The translations under genes and the position numbers were made by a program. From Mycolicibacterium flavescens (GTDB lineage Bacteria > Actinomycetota > Actinomycetes > Mycobacteriales > Mycobacteriaceae), in the NCBI GenBank assembly GCA_900637135.1, contig LR134353.1:3100001-3164000 (forward strand): a stretch of 64,000 nt of DNA. Reading direction: 5' to 3'. The notes below the pieces were generated by a model, which was given only the letters and a program-made list of their open reading frames with translations, was not told the DNA's origin and searched no databases. Shown here in pieces: positions 47,521 through 55,885 of the stretch. The first letter of the stretch is position 1. Each line of letters begins with the position of its first letter.

Positions 47521-48009
47521 TCAGGTCGCCGGCCCTGGCGGAGTGGGCTGACCCGGAACGGGCGCTCCGGGCGCCGGCGGACGGGATGGGTCTCCCTTGC
47601 CCTTTCCGGCCAGTCCGCCCATCTCCGTGAGCGGAGCGCCTACCACTGCGGGAGCGCCGCCCACGATCGGAGCTCCGGCCACCGGCGGCACCAGCGGAGG
47701 GGGCACAAGCGGCGGCACCAGCGGCGGGGGCACAAGCGGCGGCACCAGCGGCGGAGGCACGACGGGCGGCACCAACGGCGGCGCGATAGGAGGCGGGCCG
47801 GGAAGTGCCATCGGCACGCCGGCCATATCTGTCAGCGGAGCACAGACGGGCGCCCCGGGTGCGCCGGCAGGTGCGCCGCCCTTCGATTCCACACATTCAT
47901 ATCCCCCGGCCGAGGCGACCGGACTCAGTGCGACGGCCACTCCGATGGCCGCACCCAACAAACCAGCCCCCACGGCTGCCGCGATGTTGACTCCTTTAAA
48001 GGTCGTCAT
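47521..48009 (-). CDS. Secreted proline/valine-rich repeat protein
   Basis: A 162-residue protein from ATG 48009. A signal-like helix (VNIAAAVGAGLLGAAIGVAVAL) precedes a mature part starting with two cysteines (GGYECVESKGG and APVCAPL), then a block of PPLVPPLVP repeats (about residues 85-112) and a Pro/Gly/Ala-rich tail. It resembles extensin-like or Pro-rich wall proteins in composition only. Function unknown. GGAGGG lies 10 bp upstream; the alternative GTG 48027 overlaps that site. Confidence 0.75.
   Translation of the reverse strand: MTTFKGVNIAAAVGAGLLGAAIGVAVALSPVASAGGYECVESKGGAPAGAPGAPVCAPLTDMAGVPMALPGPPPIAPPLVPPVVPPPLVPPLVPPPLVPPLVPPPLVPPVAGAPIVGGAPAVVGAPLTEMGGLAGKGKGDPSRPPAPGAPVPGQPTPPGPAT
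47684..47764. repeat. 27-bp coding repeat, three units
   Basis: Three near-identical 27-bp units (47684-47710, 47711-47737, 47738-47764) encode the PPLVPPLVP repeats of the secreted protein on the minus strand. Units differ at a few third-position bases and a degenerate fourth begins at 47765. Confidence 0.85.
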
Positions 48010-48359
48010 CGACGTTGATCCCTCCACTCACGCTCACACATTCGTTCAACCGAGGCAGCAGACCTTGCATGCCGTACCGAGGTCGCGTCCATACGACCGC
48101 GTTAATATCAGCAGCCTGTTGTCAAGGACACGCCACGCCGCACCGCGCCGTTTCCAAATGGTGACCGCTTCGGCATGGTAGAGCCGCATTGAAAGTCGAC
48201 CGCGGCCTCGATCTCCGGTCCCACCTGCGGTTCTGCCGCCCTTCCCGTCGTCGCTCAGATAACGGTCAGCAGATGCATTCAAAGGGGCTTTGGTGTTTCG
48301 GGCGTGTTGACCACGGGCATCACTGTCGCGACACGTCAAGACAAGTCAGAGGTTGGTAT
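48010..48359. other. Divergent intergenic region upstream of the Pro-rich and holin-like genes
   Basis: No gene supported in 350 bp. It should contain divergent promoters. The part from 48100 to 48130 is AT-richer (GTTAATATCAGC) and is the most likely minus-strand promoter area, but no consensus is convincing. Confidence 0.4.
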
Positions 48360-48764
48360 GTGATGACGGTGGAATCCAGGCCTGGCGCTGACGCGTCGGT
48401 CGGCGAGTTGATGAGCCAGTTGTCGAAGCAGACATCGCGGTTGATCCGTGACGAAATGCGGTTGGCGCAGAAGGAATTTCAGGAATCGGCCCGACATGCC
48501 GGGATCGGCGCGGGCTTGTTCAGCGTGGCGGGCCTGCTGGCCTTCTTCGGCGCGGCGACGTTGATCGCGGCGGGGGTGGCGGCGTTGTCTCTCGTGCTGC
48601 CCGTTTGGGCCGCGGCGCTGATCGTTGCGGCAGTGCTGTTCGTGATCGCGGGTATCGCGGCTCTGGTGGGACGCAGCCAGGCTCGGGAGGTCACACCGGC
48701 GGCGCCGAAGACCGTTGAAACGGTGAAAGCAGACATCCAAGAACTAAAGGACGCCCGGTCATGA
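48360..48764 (+). CDS. Phage holin-like (superfamily III) membrane protein
   Basis: A 134-residue protein: an amphipathic N-terminal part (VGELMSQLSKQTSRLIRDEMRLAQKEF) then two hydrophobic helices with FSVAGLLAFFGAATLIAAGVAAL and WAAALIVAAVLFVIAGIAALVG. This matches the actinobacterial Phage_holin_3_6 family, which is chromosomal and of unknown function. GTG 48360 has AGAGG 7 bp upstream; ATG 48363 is the next codon. Overlaps the DUF3618 gene by ATGA. Confidence 0.83.
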   Translation: MMTVESRPGADASVGELMSQLSKQTSRLIRDEMRLAQKEFQESARHAGIGAGLFSVAGLLAFFGAATLIAAGVAALSLVLPVWAAALIVAAVLFVIAGIAALVGRSQAREVTPAAPKTVETVKADIQELKDARS

Positions 48765-49090
48765 CCGCACCGAATCCACGCCCCGAGCCCGGACCGGATG
48801 CGGGCGTCGACGACATCGAGGCCGACATCGAGCAGACCCGCCAGGAACTCGGCGAGACGGTTGAGGCGCTGCAGGCCAAGCTGGATGTGAAGACGCGCGC
48901 GAAGGAGAAAGTCGACGAGACCAAGGAGCACGCCAAGGACAGGGCGGCCGAGGCCAAGGAGCGCGTCGTCGAGAAGGCGGACACGCTCCGCCACACCGCC
49001 ACCGACAATCCGAAGCAGACGGTGCCGATCGCAGCGATCGTCGCCGTGCTCGCCGTTGTCGGGATCATCGTGTGGCGACGCAGGCGCTAG
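48761..49090 (+). CDS. DUF3618 protein
   Basis: A 109-residue protein: acidic N-terminus, the DUF3618 motif DIEADIEQTRQELGETVEALQAKLDVKTRAKEKV region, a charged Lys/Glu-rich helix (likely coiled coil), and a C-terminal transmembrane helix (VPIAAIVAVLAVVGIIVW) ending in RRRR. It always travels with the holin-like gene in mycobacteria and the pair probably acts together at the membrane; role unknown. Confidence 0.87.
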   Translation: MTAPNPRPEPGPDAGVDDIEADIEQTRQELGETVEALQAKLDVKTRAKEKVDETKEHAKDRAAEAKERVVEKADTLRHTATDNPKQTVPIAAIVAVLAVVGIIVWRRRR

Positions 49091-49097
49091 CCGGCCG

Positions 49098-49505
49098 CTA
49101 CGAACCGAAGCGGAAGCGCCGGCCGGTGACGCGTCGCGGAAGCACCCGGATGTAGTGGTCCTTGGCGTGCGTGGTCCAGGGCAGTAATTGCGCCCGCTCG
49201 GCCTCCGCACGGTCGTCGTCGTCGTGCACGGTCCGCGCGACGCCCCGCACGATGACGCTCCATCCTTCGCCGACGTTGTGATCGTCGGCTTCAAAGAGCA
49301 CGTCGCGGTTGACCGCAGTGCTGACCAACTTGGTGCCCTGCGCGGTGCGAAACAGGAGCGTCTTGCGCTGGACGACGAAGTTCACCGGAAAAATCTCGGG
49401 AATCCCATCAGCGCTGGTGACTAGGCGCCCCAACGACACACTGCCCAACAGGTTCCAGCATTCGCTTTCCGGAAGGATCTCGCCGGGCGGCTTCTCTTCA
49501 GACAT
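49098..49505 (-). CDS. Pyridoxamine 5'-phosphate oxidase-family flavin/F420-binding protein
   Basis: A 135-residue split-barrel protein. LGRLVTSADGIPEIFPVNFVV, then LLFRTAQGTKLVSTAVNRDVLFEAD and GWSVIVRGVART are the Pnp_ox-like landmarks. Small members bind FMN or F420 and reduce diverse compounds. ATG 49505 (MSEEKPPGEI) chosen; the frame is open to 49628 without a ribosome site. Convergent with DUF3618, 7 bp apart. Confidence 0.85.
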   Translation of the reverse strand: MSEEKPPGEILPESECWNLLGSVSLGRLVTSADGIPEIFPVNFVVQRKTLLFRTAQGTKLVSTAVNRDVLFEADDHNVGEGWSVIVRGVARTVHDDDDRAEAERAQLLPWTTHAKDHYIRVLPRRVTGRRFRFGS

Positions 49506-49680
49506 GACGACTCGCTCGCTTAGCATCGATGGCCACAGGCATGGTACGAGTTTAGGGAGGTGAGGCGGCGGTCCGCGTGCCGAGGGAGATGTGACGTGGT
49601 CGTAGGGCCACGTGCTCCGAGCCCTCAACCTAGGGAATCTCCCGATTCCTTGTTATGCGGTTCCGCATAGCGTGCGGGAC

Positions 49681-49974
49681 ATGGATGCTTCGGTGGATTG
49701 CGTTTCGTGTTATTTCGCAGAGTGGTATCTCGCGAACTTGACTCAGGACGCCGTCGAGCGTCTGGTGACGAGGCTGCAGGCGGCACTGGAGAACAGCGAC
49801 GGCGAATTCAGTGTGGTGCGCCTCGTGGGTGCCGTGGCAGTACCTGAGGACGAGGTTTTCTACGGAGTGTTTGCGGCCACGTCGCCGGAGAGTGTCACTG
49901 AGGTATGCGAGCGAATCGGGATGCCGCCGGGACGGCTCACGGCCAGTGTGGGAGCGTGGTTTGCGTCGGCTTGA
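49681..49974 (+). CDS. DUF4242-like small protein
   Basis: About 97 residues from ATG 49681. The pattern YFAEWYLANLTQDAVERLVTRLQAAL, then EDEVFYGVFAATSPESVTEVCERIGMPPGRL resembles the DUF4242/nickel-binding ferredoxin-like proteins. A CxxC-like CVSC lies at the N-terminus. Two in-frame upstream starts (49672, 49612) are possible. It is convergent with the LuxR-type regulator. Confidence 0.65.
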   Translation: MDASVDCVSCYFAEWYLANLTQDAVERLVTRLQAALENSDGEFSVVRLVGAVAVPEDEVFYGVFAATSPESVTEVCERIGMPPGRLTASVGAWFASA

Positions 49975-50007
49975 TCCAAAGGATCGGCGCGCGAGTCCGC
50001 GCCGGTG

Positions 50008-52770
50008 CTAGCTATGAGGGGCCATCCGCCTGCCCAGTTGAGCACGGGTGCGAATACCCAACTTGCGGTAAACCCGGCTCAGGTGATGTTCCACCGTTTT
50101 CGCACTGATGAACAAGGCCGATGCGATGTCACGGTTGGTCATTCCGGTAGCGGCCAGTTCGGCGACTCGTTGTTCGGTTGAGGTGAGTACCGAGTCCCCA
50201 GCACGGCTGCTCTTGGCGCGGGACAATTCGGCACGCGTGCGCTCGGCCCATATCGACGCGCCCGTGTCTTCGAAGATTTCCAGCGTTTCTCGCAGGGTAT
50301 TTGCCGCTGCCTCTTTGAGACGCTGGCGCCGCTGCAGCTGACCGAGCAGCAACCGAGTGCGCGCAAGTTCAAAAGGCATCGAAGTCCGTTCATGTTCCGC
50401 GAGCGCCTCACGAGCAAGTTCTTCTGCCTCGGTCAGAACACCCTTCGTCGCGGCGAGCATTGCTCGACAGCGCAGGGCGGCCGCAATCATCCAAGCGCGG
50501 TCCAGACGGCGTCCATTGCTCTCCAACAGATCGAGTACCGCTGCAGCGTCTGTGACGTTGCCCAGGTTGATCATCGCCTCGGCGGCGTAGGGCACCCACC
50601 AGGCCGTTATCAATTCTGTACCTGGCGGTGTCGAGCCCAGGCCCGCCAGACCCGGTTCGAAATGACGAATCGCCTCGGCGTGGTTGCCAAGCGACACCTC
50701 GAGAAACCCCAAGATCATGTGCGCCCAGTTCTCAGCCCCCGGCGCTCCACATTGCCGTGCAGCGATCAGAGCGGAGTGCGCAGCATCGCGGGCGTCTTGC
50801 TCGCGACCGGTGAAGGCCGACACGGCGGCAGTGACAATGCCCGCAATGGCCAACGGGTGGTCCCCGCCGAGTTGCTGGGCTCGTTGCATCGAGTCCTCGG
50901 CGACTCGTGCCGCCTCCCCAAAGCGGCTCTGCCAGATCTCGATCAGGGTCGCATGGATAGCGATGAACAAGATCTCGCTGTCGGAACCACGCTCCTCGCA
51001 GGAGCGTCGCAACGACTCGCCATGCGCACGGGCTGCGCCGAAGTCCCCGGCCCACGCCAGCACCTGGAGTGCGGCGGCTCGTGGACACAACGGCACCGGC
51101 GCGTCGCTGGTCTCATCGTCGAGCTGCAGTGCCCGCTCAAGCGCGGTTTCGTCAATTCCATTGCCATACAGGGCGTTCACGGTCACATACGTCGCCAGTG
51201 CTTGGCTGATCAGACCGGGTTCCTCAAGAGAGTCGGCGATCGCGATTCCCTCTGCGGCGCTGCGCAGGGCAGCCTCGTAGTGAGTGGCGGTGGCCTGTGC
51301 GAAGGAAAGCATCAGCAGAGCACGCACCCTGATAGCGGGATGTTCCGCGGCATTGTCCAGGGCTCGCTCAAGTTGTACGGCCGCTTCATCGAACGTGTTC
51401 TCGTACACGAGAATGCCGCCATGCAGGATCAGTGCGAGGGCTCGCAGCGGTCCGTCTTCCAGCTCAACCAACGCAGGCCTCAGCACCTCTGCGGCCCGTT
51501 GGGTGTTCCCGGCACGCAGGTGATGTTCGGCCGCCCGCATTCGGCGCATCGGTGTGCCGCCGCCCAGGTTGATCACGAGTTCAAGCAGCTCGGCCGCGGC
51601 CGCAGGTGCGCCGCGATGCCGAGTCGCCTCGGCTGCTGAGTCCAGAGTCGCGAAAGTCGCCTCGTCGGCAGTCGTAGCGGCAAGCGCAAGATGGCGCGCT
51701 TTGAGTTCGGGGTGGACTTCCACGGACGCCAAGGCACGATGCATGGCTCGGCGACTGGCCGCAGAAGCCTCGCTGTACACCCCGTAAGCGAGCAAGGGAT
51801 GCGTGAAGCGGACCCTGCTGCCGTCAATTTCGACAACGCCATCGGTTTCGACGGCTTCGAGTACCTCCATGACGTGCTCCACAGTCGAGTCGGTGACCCG
51901 GGCCAAGAGATCGACAGTGGGAGCCGCAACAGACGCCGCGGCTAGCAGCACCGGCCTTATGTCCCCTTCCAGACGCCCGACGCGCATGCGTACCAACTCG
52001 GCCAGGGTGGCGGGTAGACCCGGGCCGGCGAGCGGTTCGCGTCCATCGATCACACGAGCAAGCTCAAGAGCATAAAACGGATTGCCGCCCGATATTTCTG
52101 CTATTCGCACGAGCACCACTCGGCTGAAGGAGTGCCCGATTCTCTGCAGCAGCAACTGATGGAGAGCTCCAAGACTCAACGGCTGCAGTCGAATTCGAGC
52201 CATCTGCTCGGCGCTAGCCAAAGTCAGCCACTCCTCTGCACGACCCTGGCCAGGATCGCAGCGTTCGGTCGCCAGCACACCGATTCGGCCGCGTAGGCGG
52301 CGGATGACGAAGCCGAGCACTACGCGGCTAGATGCATCCAGCCACTGCACGTCGTCGATCGCTACTAGCAGCGGTGCGGCCGCCGAGAGGCGTTCGAGAA
52401 GCGTGCCCACAGCGGCGGCCACGACGCGGTGATCGATTGGTGGACCGTCGCGGTCTGCACGCAGTAGCACCCGGTTCACGGCGAGTTGCTGGAGCCTGGG
52501 CAATTCGTCGATGGTCGCGGCATCGATGTCGGCCAGCAGATCTGCCACAGCGGCGTAGGCCAGCACCGACTCGGTCTGATGTCCGCGTGCGGAGAGGACC
52601 TGAAAGCCCCGTCCCCGTGCGGCATCCAGGACATTCAGCCAGGCAGTGGTCTTACCAATTCCCGCTTCACCCTCGACTAAGAGGCCCGCTGGCTCGATAT
52701 GAGCCGCTGTCAGAAGCCGCTCAGCGGCCTGCTGCATCGCGGGATTTCCCCCAGCCGCCATAGGCCACAT
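50008..52770 (-). CDS. Large ATP-binding LuxR-family regulator (LAL type)
   Basis: About 920 residues from ATG 52770. An N-terminal AAA/STAND ATPase (Walker A GEAGIGKTTAW, Walker B PLLVAIDDVQWLD) is followed by a long helical repeat region (about residues 350-840, TPR-like) and a C-terminal LuxR-type helix-turn-helix (LTSTEQRVAELAATGMTNRDIASALFISAKTVEHHLSRV pattern). Such proteins act as transcription activators gated by ligand or nucleotide. The open frame reaches TTG 52803; the start is uncertain because no clear ribosome site is seen. No obvious target gene nearby. Confidence 0.9.
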   Translation of the reverse strand: MWPMAAGGNPAMQQAAERLLTAAHIEPAGLLVEGEAGIGKTTAWLNVLDAARGRGFQVLSARGHQTESVLAYAAVADLLADIDAATIDELPRLQQLAVNRVLLRADRDGPPIDHRVVAAAVGTLLERLSAAAPLLVAIDDVQWLDASSRVVLGFVIRRLRGRIGVLATERCDPGQGRAEEWLTLASAEQMARIRLQPLSLGALHQLLLQRIGHSFSRVVLVRIAEISGGNPFYALELARVIDGREPLAGPGLPATLAELVRMRVGRLEGDIRPVLLAAASVAAPTVDLLARVTDSTVEHVMEVLEAVETDGVVEIDGSRVRFTHPLLAYGVYSEASAASRRAMHRALASVEVHPELKARHLALAATTADEATFATLDSAAEATRHRGAPAAAAELLELVINLGGGTPMRRMRAAEHHLRAGNTQRAAEVLRPALVELEDGPLRALALILHGGILVYENTFDEAAVQLERALDNAAEHPAIRVRALLMLSFAQATATHYEAALRSAAEGIAIADSLEEPGLISQALATYVTVNALYGNGIDETALERALQLDDETSDAPVPLCPRAAALQVLAWAGDFGAARAHGESLRRSCEERGSDSEILFIAIHATLIEIWQSRFGEAARVAEDSMQRAQQLGGDHPLAIAGIVTAAVSAFTGREQDARDAAHSALIAARQCGAPGAENWAHMILGFLEVSLGNHAEAIRHFEPGLAGLGSTPPGTELITAWWVPYAAEAMINLGNVTDAAAVLDLLESNGRRLDRAWMIAAALRCRAMLAATKGVLTEAEELAREALAEHERTSMPFELARTRLLLGQLQRRQRLKEAAANTLRETLEIFEDTGASIWAERTRAELSRAKSSRAGDSVLTSTEQRVAELAATGMTNRDIASALFISAKTVEHHLSRVYRKLGIRTRAQLGRRMAPHS

Positions 52771-53032
52771 AATCGCAGCATCGCCGCTGATTGCGCAGAG
52801 CAAATCTCGAACGGCGGCGAGATCGAGTCACCGCGCACGAGCCCGAGTACTCCCCCGTCACAACGTAAGAATCACGACCAGCTCAGGGCGCGACCCACCG
52901 GTGAGATGCGCTTGGGAAGATGCGACGAATTCCTGGGCGCGAGGAATACGCGCTGACGCCTTCAGAGGCGATCACTCACTCGGGCAACCGCCGTCTCAAG
53001 CTGTGAACTACTTAGTCCACCTCGCTCTAGTG

Positions 53033-53104
53033 TGGTCCCGGCTGGGTTCGAACCAGCGACCTTCCGCGTGTGAGGCGGACGCTCTCCCACTGAGCTACGA
53101 GACC
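53033..53104 (-). tRNA. tRNA-Val (CAC)
   Basis: On the minus strand a 72-nt cloverleaf: acceptor GGTCTCG/CGGGACC with one G-T pair, D arm TAGCTCAGTGGGAGAGC, anticodon loop CTCACAC (anticodon CAC, valine GUG), T arm GGTTCGAACC. CCA is not encoded in full. The nearest plus-strand tRNA is 490 bp away. Confidence 0.95.
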
Positions 53105-53528
53105 GGAGAGTCGACCGAACGGTCGAACGACGTCGAACACTAGCACGATCCAGCATCGCGCCCCGAATTCACCGGCGAAGATCAGCGCCGTTGGCTTGGT
53201 GATTCGGTCGGCCGCGCAGGGGGTTGCCGGCCTATGGTCACGCGGTGGGCAATGCACGGCGGTGGGTCTCGCTGATCCCTGCGGCGCGACGTTGGTGGGG
53301 CCCGCCCGATACGGGGGTTCCGCCCACCGACGTGACGCCGCACTCGGCGTCGATGCGCGGTTGCCTACGGGTGAGGCGGTCCGGTCGGACATTCTGCGAT
53401 GCGAGAGCGCGGACGCGGGGTCACGTGCCGCGACTACCGCTCGGGACCGCGGATTCTTCGTCTCGCGCGGGGGGTACCAGCAGTTTTGAGATGTGAACGG
53501 GCAGAGACGCACCGGCGAACGTCGGGAT
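53105..53528. other. Stretch between tRNA-Val(CAC) and the tRNA-Gly cluster
   Basis: Several overlapping open frames occur (for example 53196-53489 on plus) but none has a ribosome site or recognisable sequence, and the longest minus frame runs into the tRNA. I regard the region as non-coding; the last part should carry the tRNA cluster promoter. Confidence 0.45.
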
Positions 53529-53558
53529 TTGTGCAGCTACACTTTGGTGGACTATCGT
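53529..53558 (+). promoter_or_regulatory. Possible promoter for the Gly-Cys-Val tRNA cluster
   Basis: TTGTGC (53529-53534) and TATCGT (53553-53558) are separated by 18 bp, about 37 bp upstream of tRNA-Gly. This matches a SigA-type arrangement loosely. Confidence 0.35.
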
Positions 53559-53594
53559 CGTCCTTCGCGACGGGCGACGAGTCGTTCGTGGCGC

Positions 53595-53667
53595 GCGGAT
53601 GTAGCGCAGTTGGTAGCGCATCACCTTGCCAAGGTGAGGGTCGCGGGTTCGAATCCCGTCATCCGCT
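53595..53667 (+). tRNA. tRNA-Gly (GCC)
   Basis: A 73-nt cloverleaf: acceptor GCGGATG/CATCCGC, D arm TAGCGCAGTTGGTAGCGC, anticodon loop TTGCCAA (GCC), T arm GGGTTCGAATCCC. First of three closely spaced plus-strand tRNAs. Confidence 0.97.
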
Positions 53668-53694
53668 CGAAGGTGCAGTGGCATCAACCCCAGC

Positions 53695-53765
53695 GGTGGA
53701 GTGGCCGAGTGGTGAGGCAACGGCCTGCAAAGCCGTGCACACGGGTTCGATTCCCGTCTCCACCT
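53695..53765 (+). tRNA. tRNA-Cys (GCA)
   Basis: A 71-nt cloverleaf: acceptor GGTGGAG/CTCCACC, anticodon loop CTGCAAA (GCA) on stem ACGGC/GCCGT, T arm GGGTTCGATTCCC. 27 bp after tRNA-Gly. Confidence 0.96.
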
Positions 53766-53778
53766 CTACGAAGGTTCG

Positions 53779-53853
53779 GCGCGATTAGCTCAGCGGGAGA
53801 GCGCTTCCCTGACACGGAAGAGGTCACTGGTTCAATCCCAGTATCGCGCACCA
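53779..53853 (+). tRNA. tRNA-Val (GAC) with encoded CCA; likely island attachment site
   Basis: Acceptor GCGCGAT/ATCGCGC, D arm TAGCTCAGCGGGAGAGC, anticodon loop CTGACAC (GAC) on CTTCC/GGAAG, T arm TGGTTCAATCCCA, then A and CCA. A tRNA-Val is the integration site of prophage phiRv2 in M. tuberculosis, and sequence character changes right after this gene. I see no second copy of its 3' end within the window. Confidence 0.96.
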
Positions 53854-54039
53854 TAGTTTTGCCCTAGAAGCCATGTTTTGAACCGCTTGGCAATGCCTGC
53901 GGGCTAAAAATGGGCAAACACATCACGGAGTCTGGACTCCACAGTTCCCCCGCCGAACTCACGCCGAGCCAGACATGCCGATCTCGGAAATGGTGCAGGT
54001 GTCAGTGAAATGAAGTTGCCGCTGACTTAGAGCATTTCA
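53854..54039. other. Low-GC non-coding stretch after tRNA-Val
   Basis: About 186 bp with no gene and visibly fewer G/C bases than the core regions. It leads into the 54040-54204 promoter segment that is duplicated at 55718. Confidence 0.5.
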
Positions 54040-54204
54040 CCAGGCCAATGAAGATCATTTGCTGCCATTTGCAATAAGCACCGACGCGATTCCTGAGTAG
54101 TCGCTGTCCAAATCCTGTCGAAGAAGTAAATTCAATTCGGTCTCAGCAGTTCAGACGGTTAGCTGCTTCCTTTTCAAAAGTTCAGGCGGTCGAGGAGGAA
54201 TCTG
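54040..54204 (+). promoter_or_regulatory. Upstream segment of KDAR-protein gene A (duplicated at 55718-55885)
   Basis: Starts CCAGG-CAATGA-GATCATTTGCTGCC and contains GTAAATTC and GGTCTC-GCAGTTCAGACGG blocks that recur in the same order and nearly the same spacing before gene B (165 versus 168 bp to the ATG). Conservation outside the coding region indicates a promoter or leader kept by the duplication. A GAGGAGG ribosome site ends it. Confidence 0.65.
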
Positions 54205-54660
54205 ATGAAGAAAGCTGCGCTCGGTCTGGTGGCGGCTGTTTCGATTGCTGGAGCGGGGGCGTTTCCATTCGTTCCTGTAGCTGCGGCTCAACCGACTCTC
54301 AATGTGCCGTTGGCCCCCGCTGGCTCGGACGATGGTACCGAAGGCGGTATTGGTGGCGGCGATGACGGAACGGGGAATGGTGGAAGCACACCGCCCGGCG
54401 GCGGCACCGATACTCCGCCGCCCGGCCCCGGCCCCGACACCAACCCTCCCGGCCCCGGCACCGGTCCTGGGGCTGCCTTGAATATCGCCCGCGAGAATCT
54501 CAACGACCTCCGCCAGGCTGTGCCCAAGGACCGCGCGGCCATCAAGGACGCCCGTGAGGCCGTGAAAGACGCCCGCCAGGCCTTCAAGGACGCCCGCAAA
54601 GCGGCGAAGGACGCCCGTAAGGCCGCGAAGAACGAGCCGGGCGGCGGCCCGATCCCGTAA
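54205..54660 (+). CDS. Secreted protein with seven-residue KDAR repeats, copy A
   Basis: A 151-residue protein behind GAGGAGG. Residues 1-29 are a signal peptide (MKKAALGLVAAVSIAGAGAF..., AAA-Q cleavage). A Gly/Asp then Pro/Gly-rich linker follows (about 35-90). The C-terminal 50 residues begin LNIARENLNDLRQAVPKDRAA and then run in exact heptads: IKDAREA, VKDARQA, FKDARKA, AKDARKA, AKN. Such a Lys/Arg/Asp-rich repeat should be a charged helix that could bind polyanions (nucleic acid, heparin-like sugars or lipoglycans). No known family recognised. Paralogue of the product at 55886. Confidence 0.82.
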   Translation: MKKAALGLVAAVSIAGAGAFPFVPVAAAQPTLNVPLAPAGSDDGTEGGIGGGDDGTGNGGSTPPGGGTDTPPPGPGPDTNPPGPGTGPGAALNIARENLNDLRQAVPKDRAAIKDAREAVKDARQAFKDARKAAKDARKAAKNEPGGGPIP

Positions 54661-55717
54661 ACCCTGGGCGGCATGCGGCTCGCAGAACCGTACCCTTGTA
54701 AATCCCTGTGACGAGGGGATTCGCCGTCACTGATTGGCGGGGAAGCGCATCATCCGCGCCTTTGCTGGTGATTGCTGACGCGAGTTTTTGCCTCGACCCT
54801 GGATGGTCTTAGCGACCGGTCGCCGGCGCGGACGAGCCAGTACACCACCGTCTTCTCAACCACCATTTCCCATGATTGCCCTAAGTACCGCGATGGATAC
54901 GAGTGCTAGGGCTTCGGAACCATCCGGCTGACTCCGGTGATTTTGCCCGTCTGCAGCGGCTTGGCCGACCTACACCGTCCTCACCGTCGGTCGGCCTCAC
55001 TGGTGACAAACTCAAGGTCCTCGTAAATCGGTTCCCAGGCTTCCGGGCACGGAGGACAAATCGCTGCACACGGTCGCGCGGGTCCAGAGCAGGCATGAAG
55101 CCACGCTGCGACCACGCGACCTCAAATCTTGGATCGGAACAATTTCCGCGTATCACCGACGACGACCAACAGCACCGTCCGGACAGTCACGCTGCACGAC
55201 CCAGCAAACAAGTCATACGGAAACCCCTGATTTCATAACCTCCGTAACCGCCCTACCGGTCTGATCTGAAGGCGAAACCAGACGGGGCTGGCGCGCCACA
55301 CCGATCGATCAATCTCTGGAGTGGACTTTGATTCGCAACACGTTGATAGCGCCGCCGTCGCCGCAGCTCGCTTCAGCGCGATCCGACAGCTCTGAGAACG
55401 ACGGCTACACCGCCACCGCAGCCGACGACGAGACCGACACCCAGCCACCACCAGAGTGACACCCGAATCTGAATCAAGGCGGAGCTCGGCTCGCCTGATC
55501 TAGTGTTCGGCTCGTGTCGCCAACGATGTGGGCCCGCCGGGTGCGAGGCTCGCGAATGCGAGGTCCGAACCTTCCCGGCGACGACGCGCTGTGCGGGCGC
55601 AGCGGCGGTGGCCCCCGGACACGCCCAATCGCTTCTCAGACCGGTTATTCCGGGTGCTTGAGGATGCAGAGGACCGGCCCCGCATCGCCGACACAGTTCG
55701 CCGCTGGGAGCCTTTTC
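54661..55717. other. Gene-poor stretch between the two KDAR-protein copies
   Basis: About 1.06 kb without a supportable gene; frames are short, overlap and lack ribosome sites. It contains a weak hairpin (AATCCC/GGGATT, 54701-54721) after copy A and, at 55380-55459, an open tail reading ENDGYTATAADDETDTQPPPE-stop that matches other gene tails at 56388 and 56716. It probably holds degraded remains of earlier insertions. Confidence 0.5.
55380..55459 (+). pseudogene. Remnant: conserved QPPPE gene tail, copy 1
   Basis: In one frame this reads SSENDGYTATAADDETDTQ then PPPE and TGA. The same ending, TD-x-QPPPE-stop, occurs at 56426, and a related TATA-xx-GGTDIQ stretch is found inverted at 56716. 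A stop lies in the same frame about 60 bp upstream and no start is visible, so only a tail remains. Confidence 0.5.
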
Positions 55718-55885
55718 CCAGGTCAATGACGATCATTTGCTGCCGTACGCAAGAATCGCTTCACAGATACCTGTGTATTTGCTGTACGGACCCTTGTCGG
55801 TGCCGTAAATTCGTCTTGGTCTCGGCAGTTCAGACGGCGATACTGCCACCCGTTCGGAATCTTCGCAGTAGTCAAGGGGAATGGA
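55718..55885 (+). promoter_or_regulatory. Upstream segment of KDAR-protein gene B (duplicate of 54040-54204)
   Basis: Begins CCAGGTCAATGACGATCATT and shares the CATTTGCTGCC, GTAAATTC and GGTCTCGGCAGTTCAGACGG blocks with the segment before gene A. Ends with AAGGGG, 6 bp before the ATG. Confidence 0.65.

Noticed and set aside
47684..47764. CRISPR-like or intergenic repeat array
   Set aside because: Units have no spacers and encode an in-frame peptide repeat of a secreted protein.
53196..53489. Open frames between tRNA-Val(CAC) and tRNA-Gly
   Set aside because: Overlapping frames on both strands, no ribosome site, low-information Arg/Gly-rich products.
54881..55156. 91-codon minus frame and the plus frame opposite it
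   Set aside because: No start context or recognisable sequence; both strands open equally, as expected by chance in GC-rich DNA.
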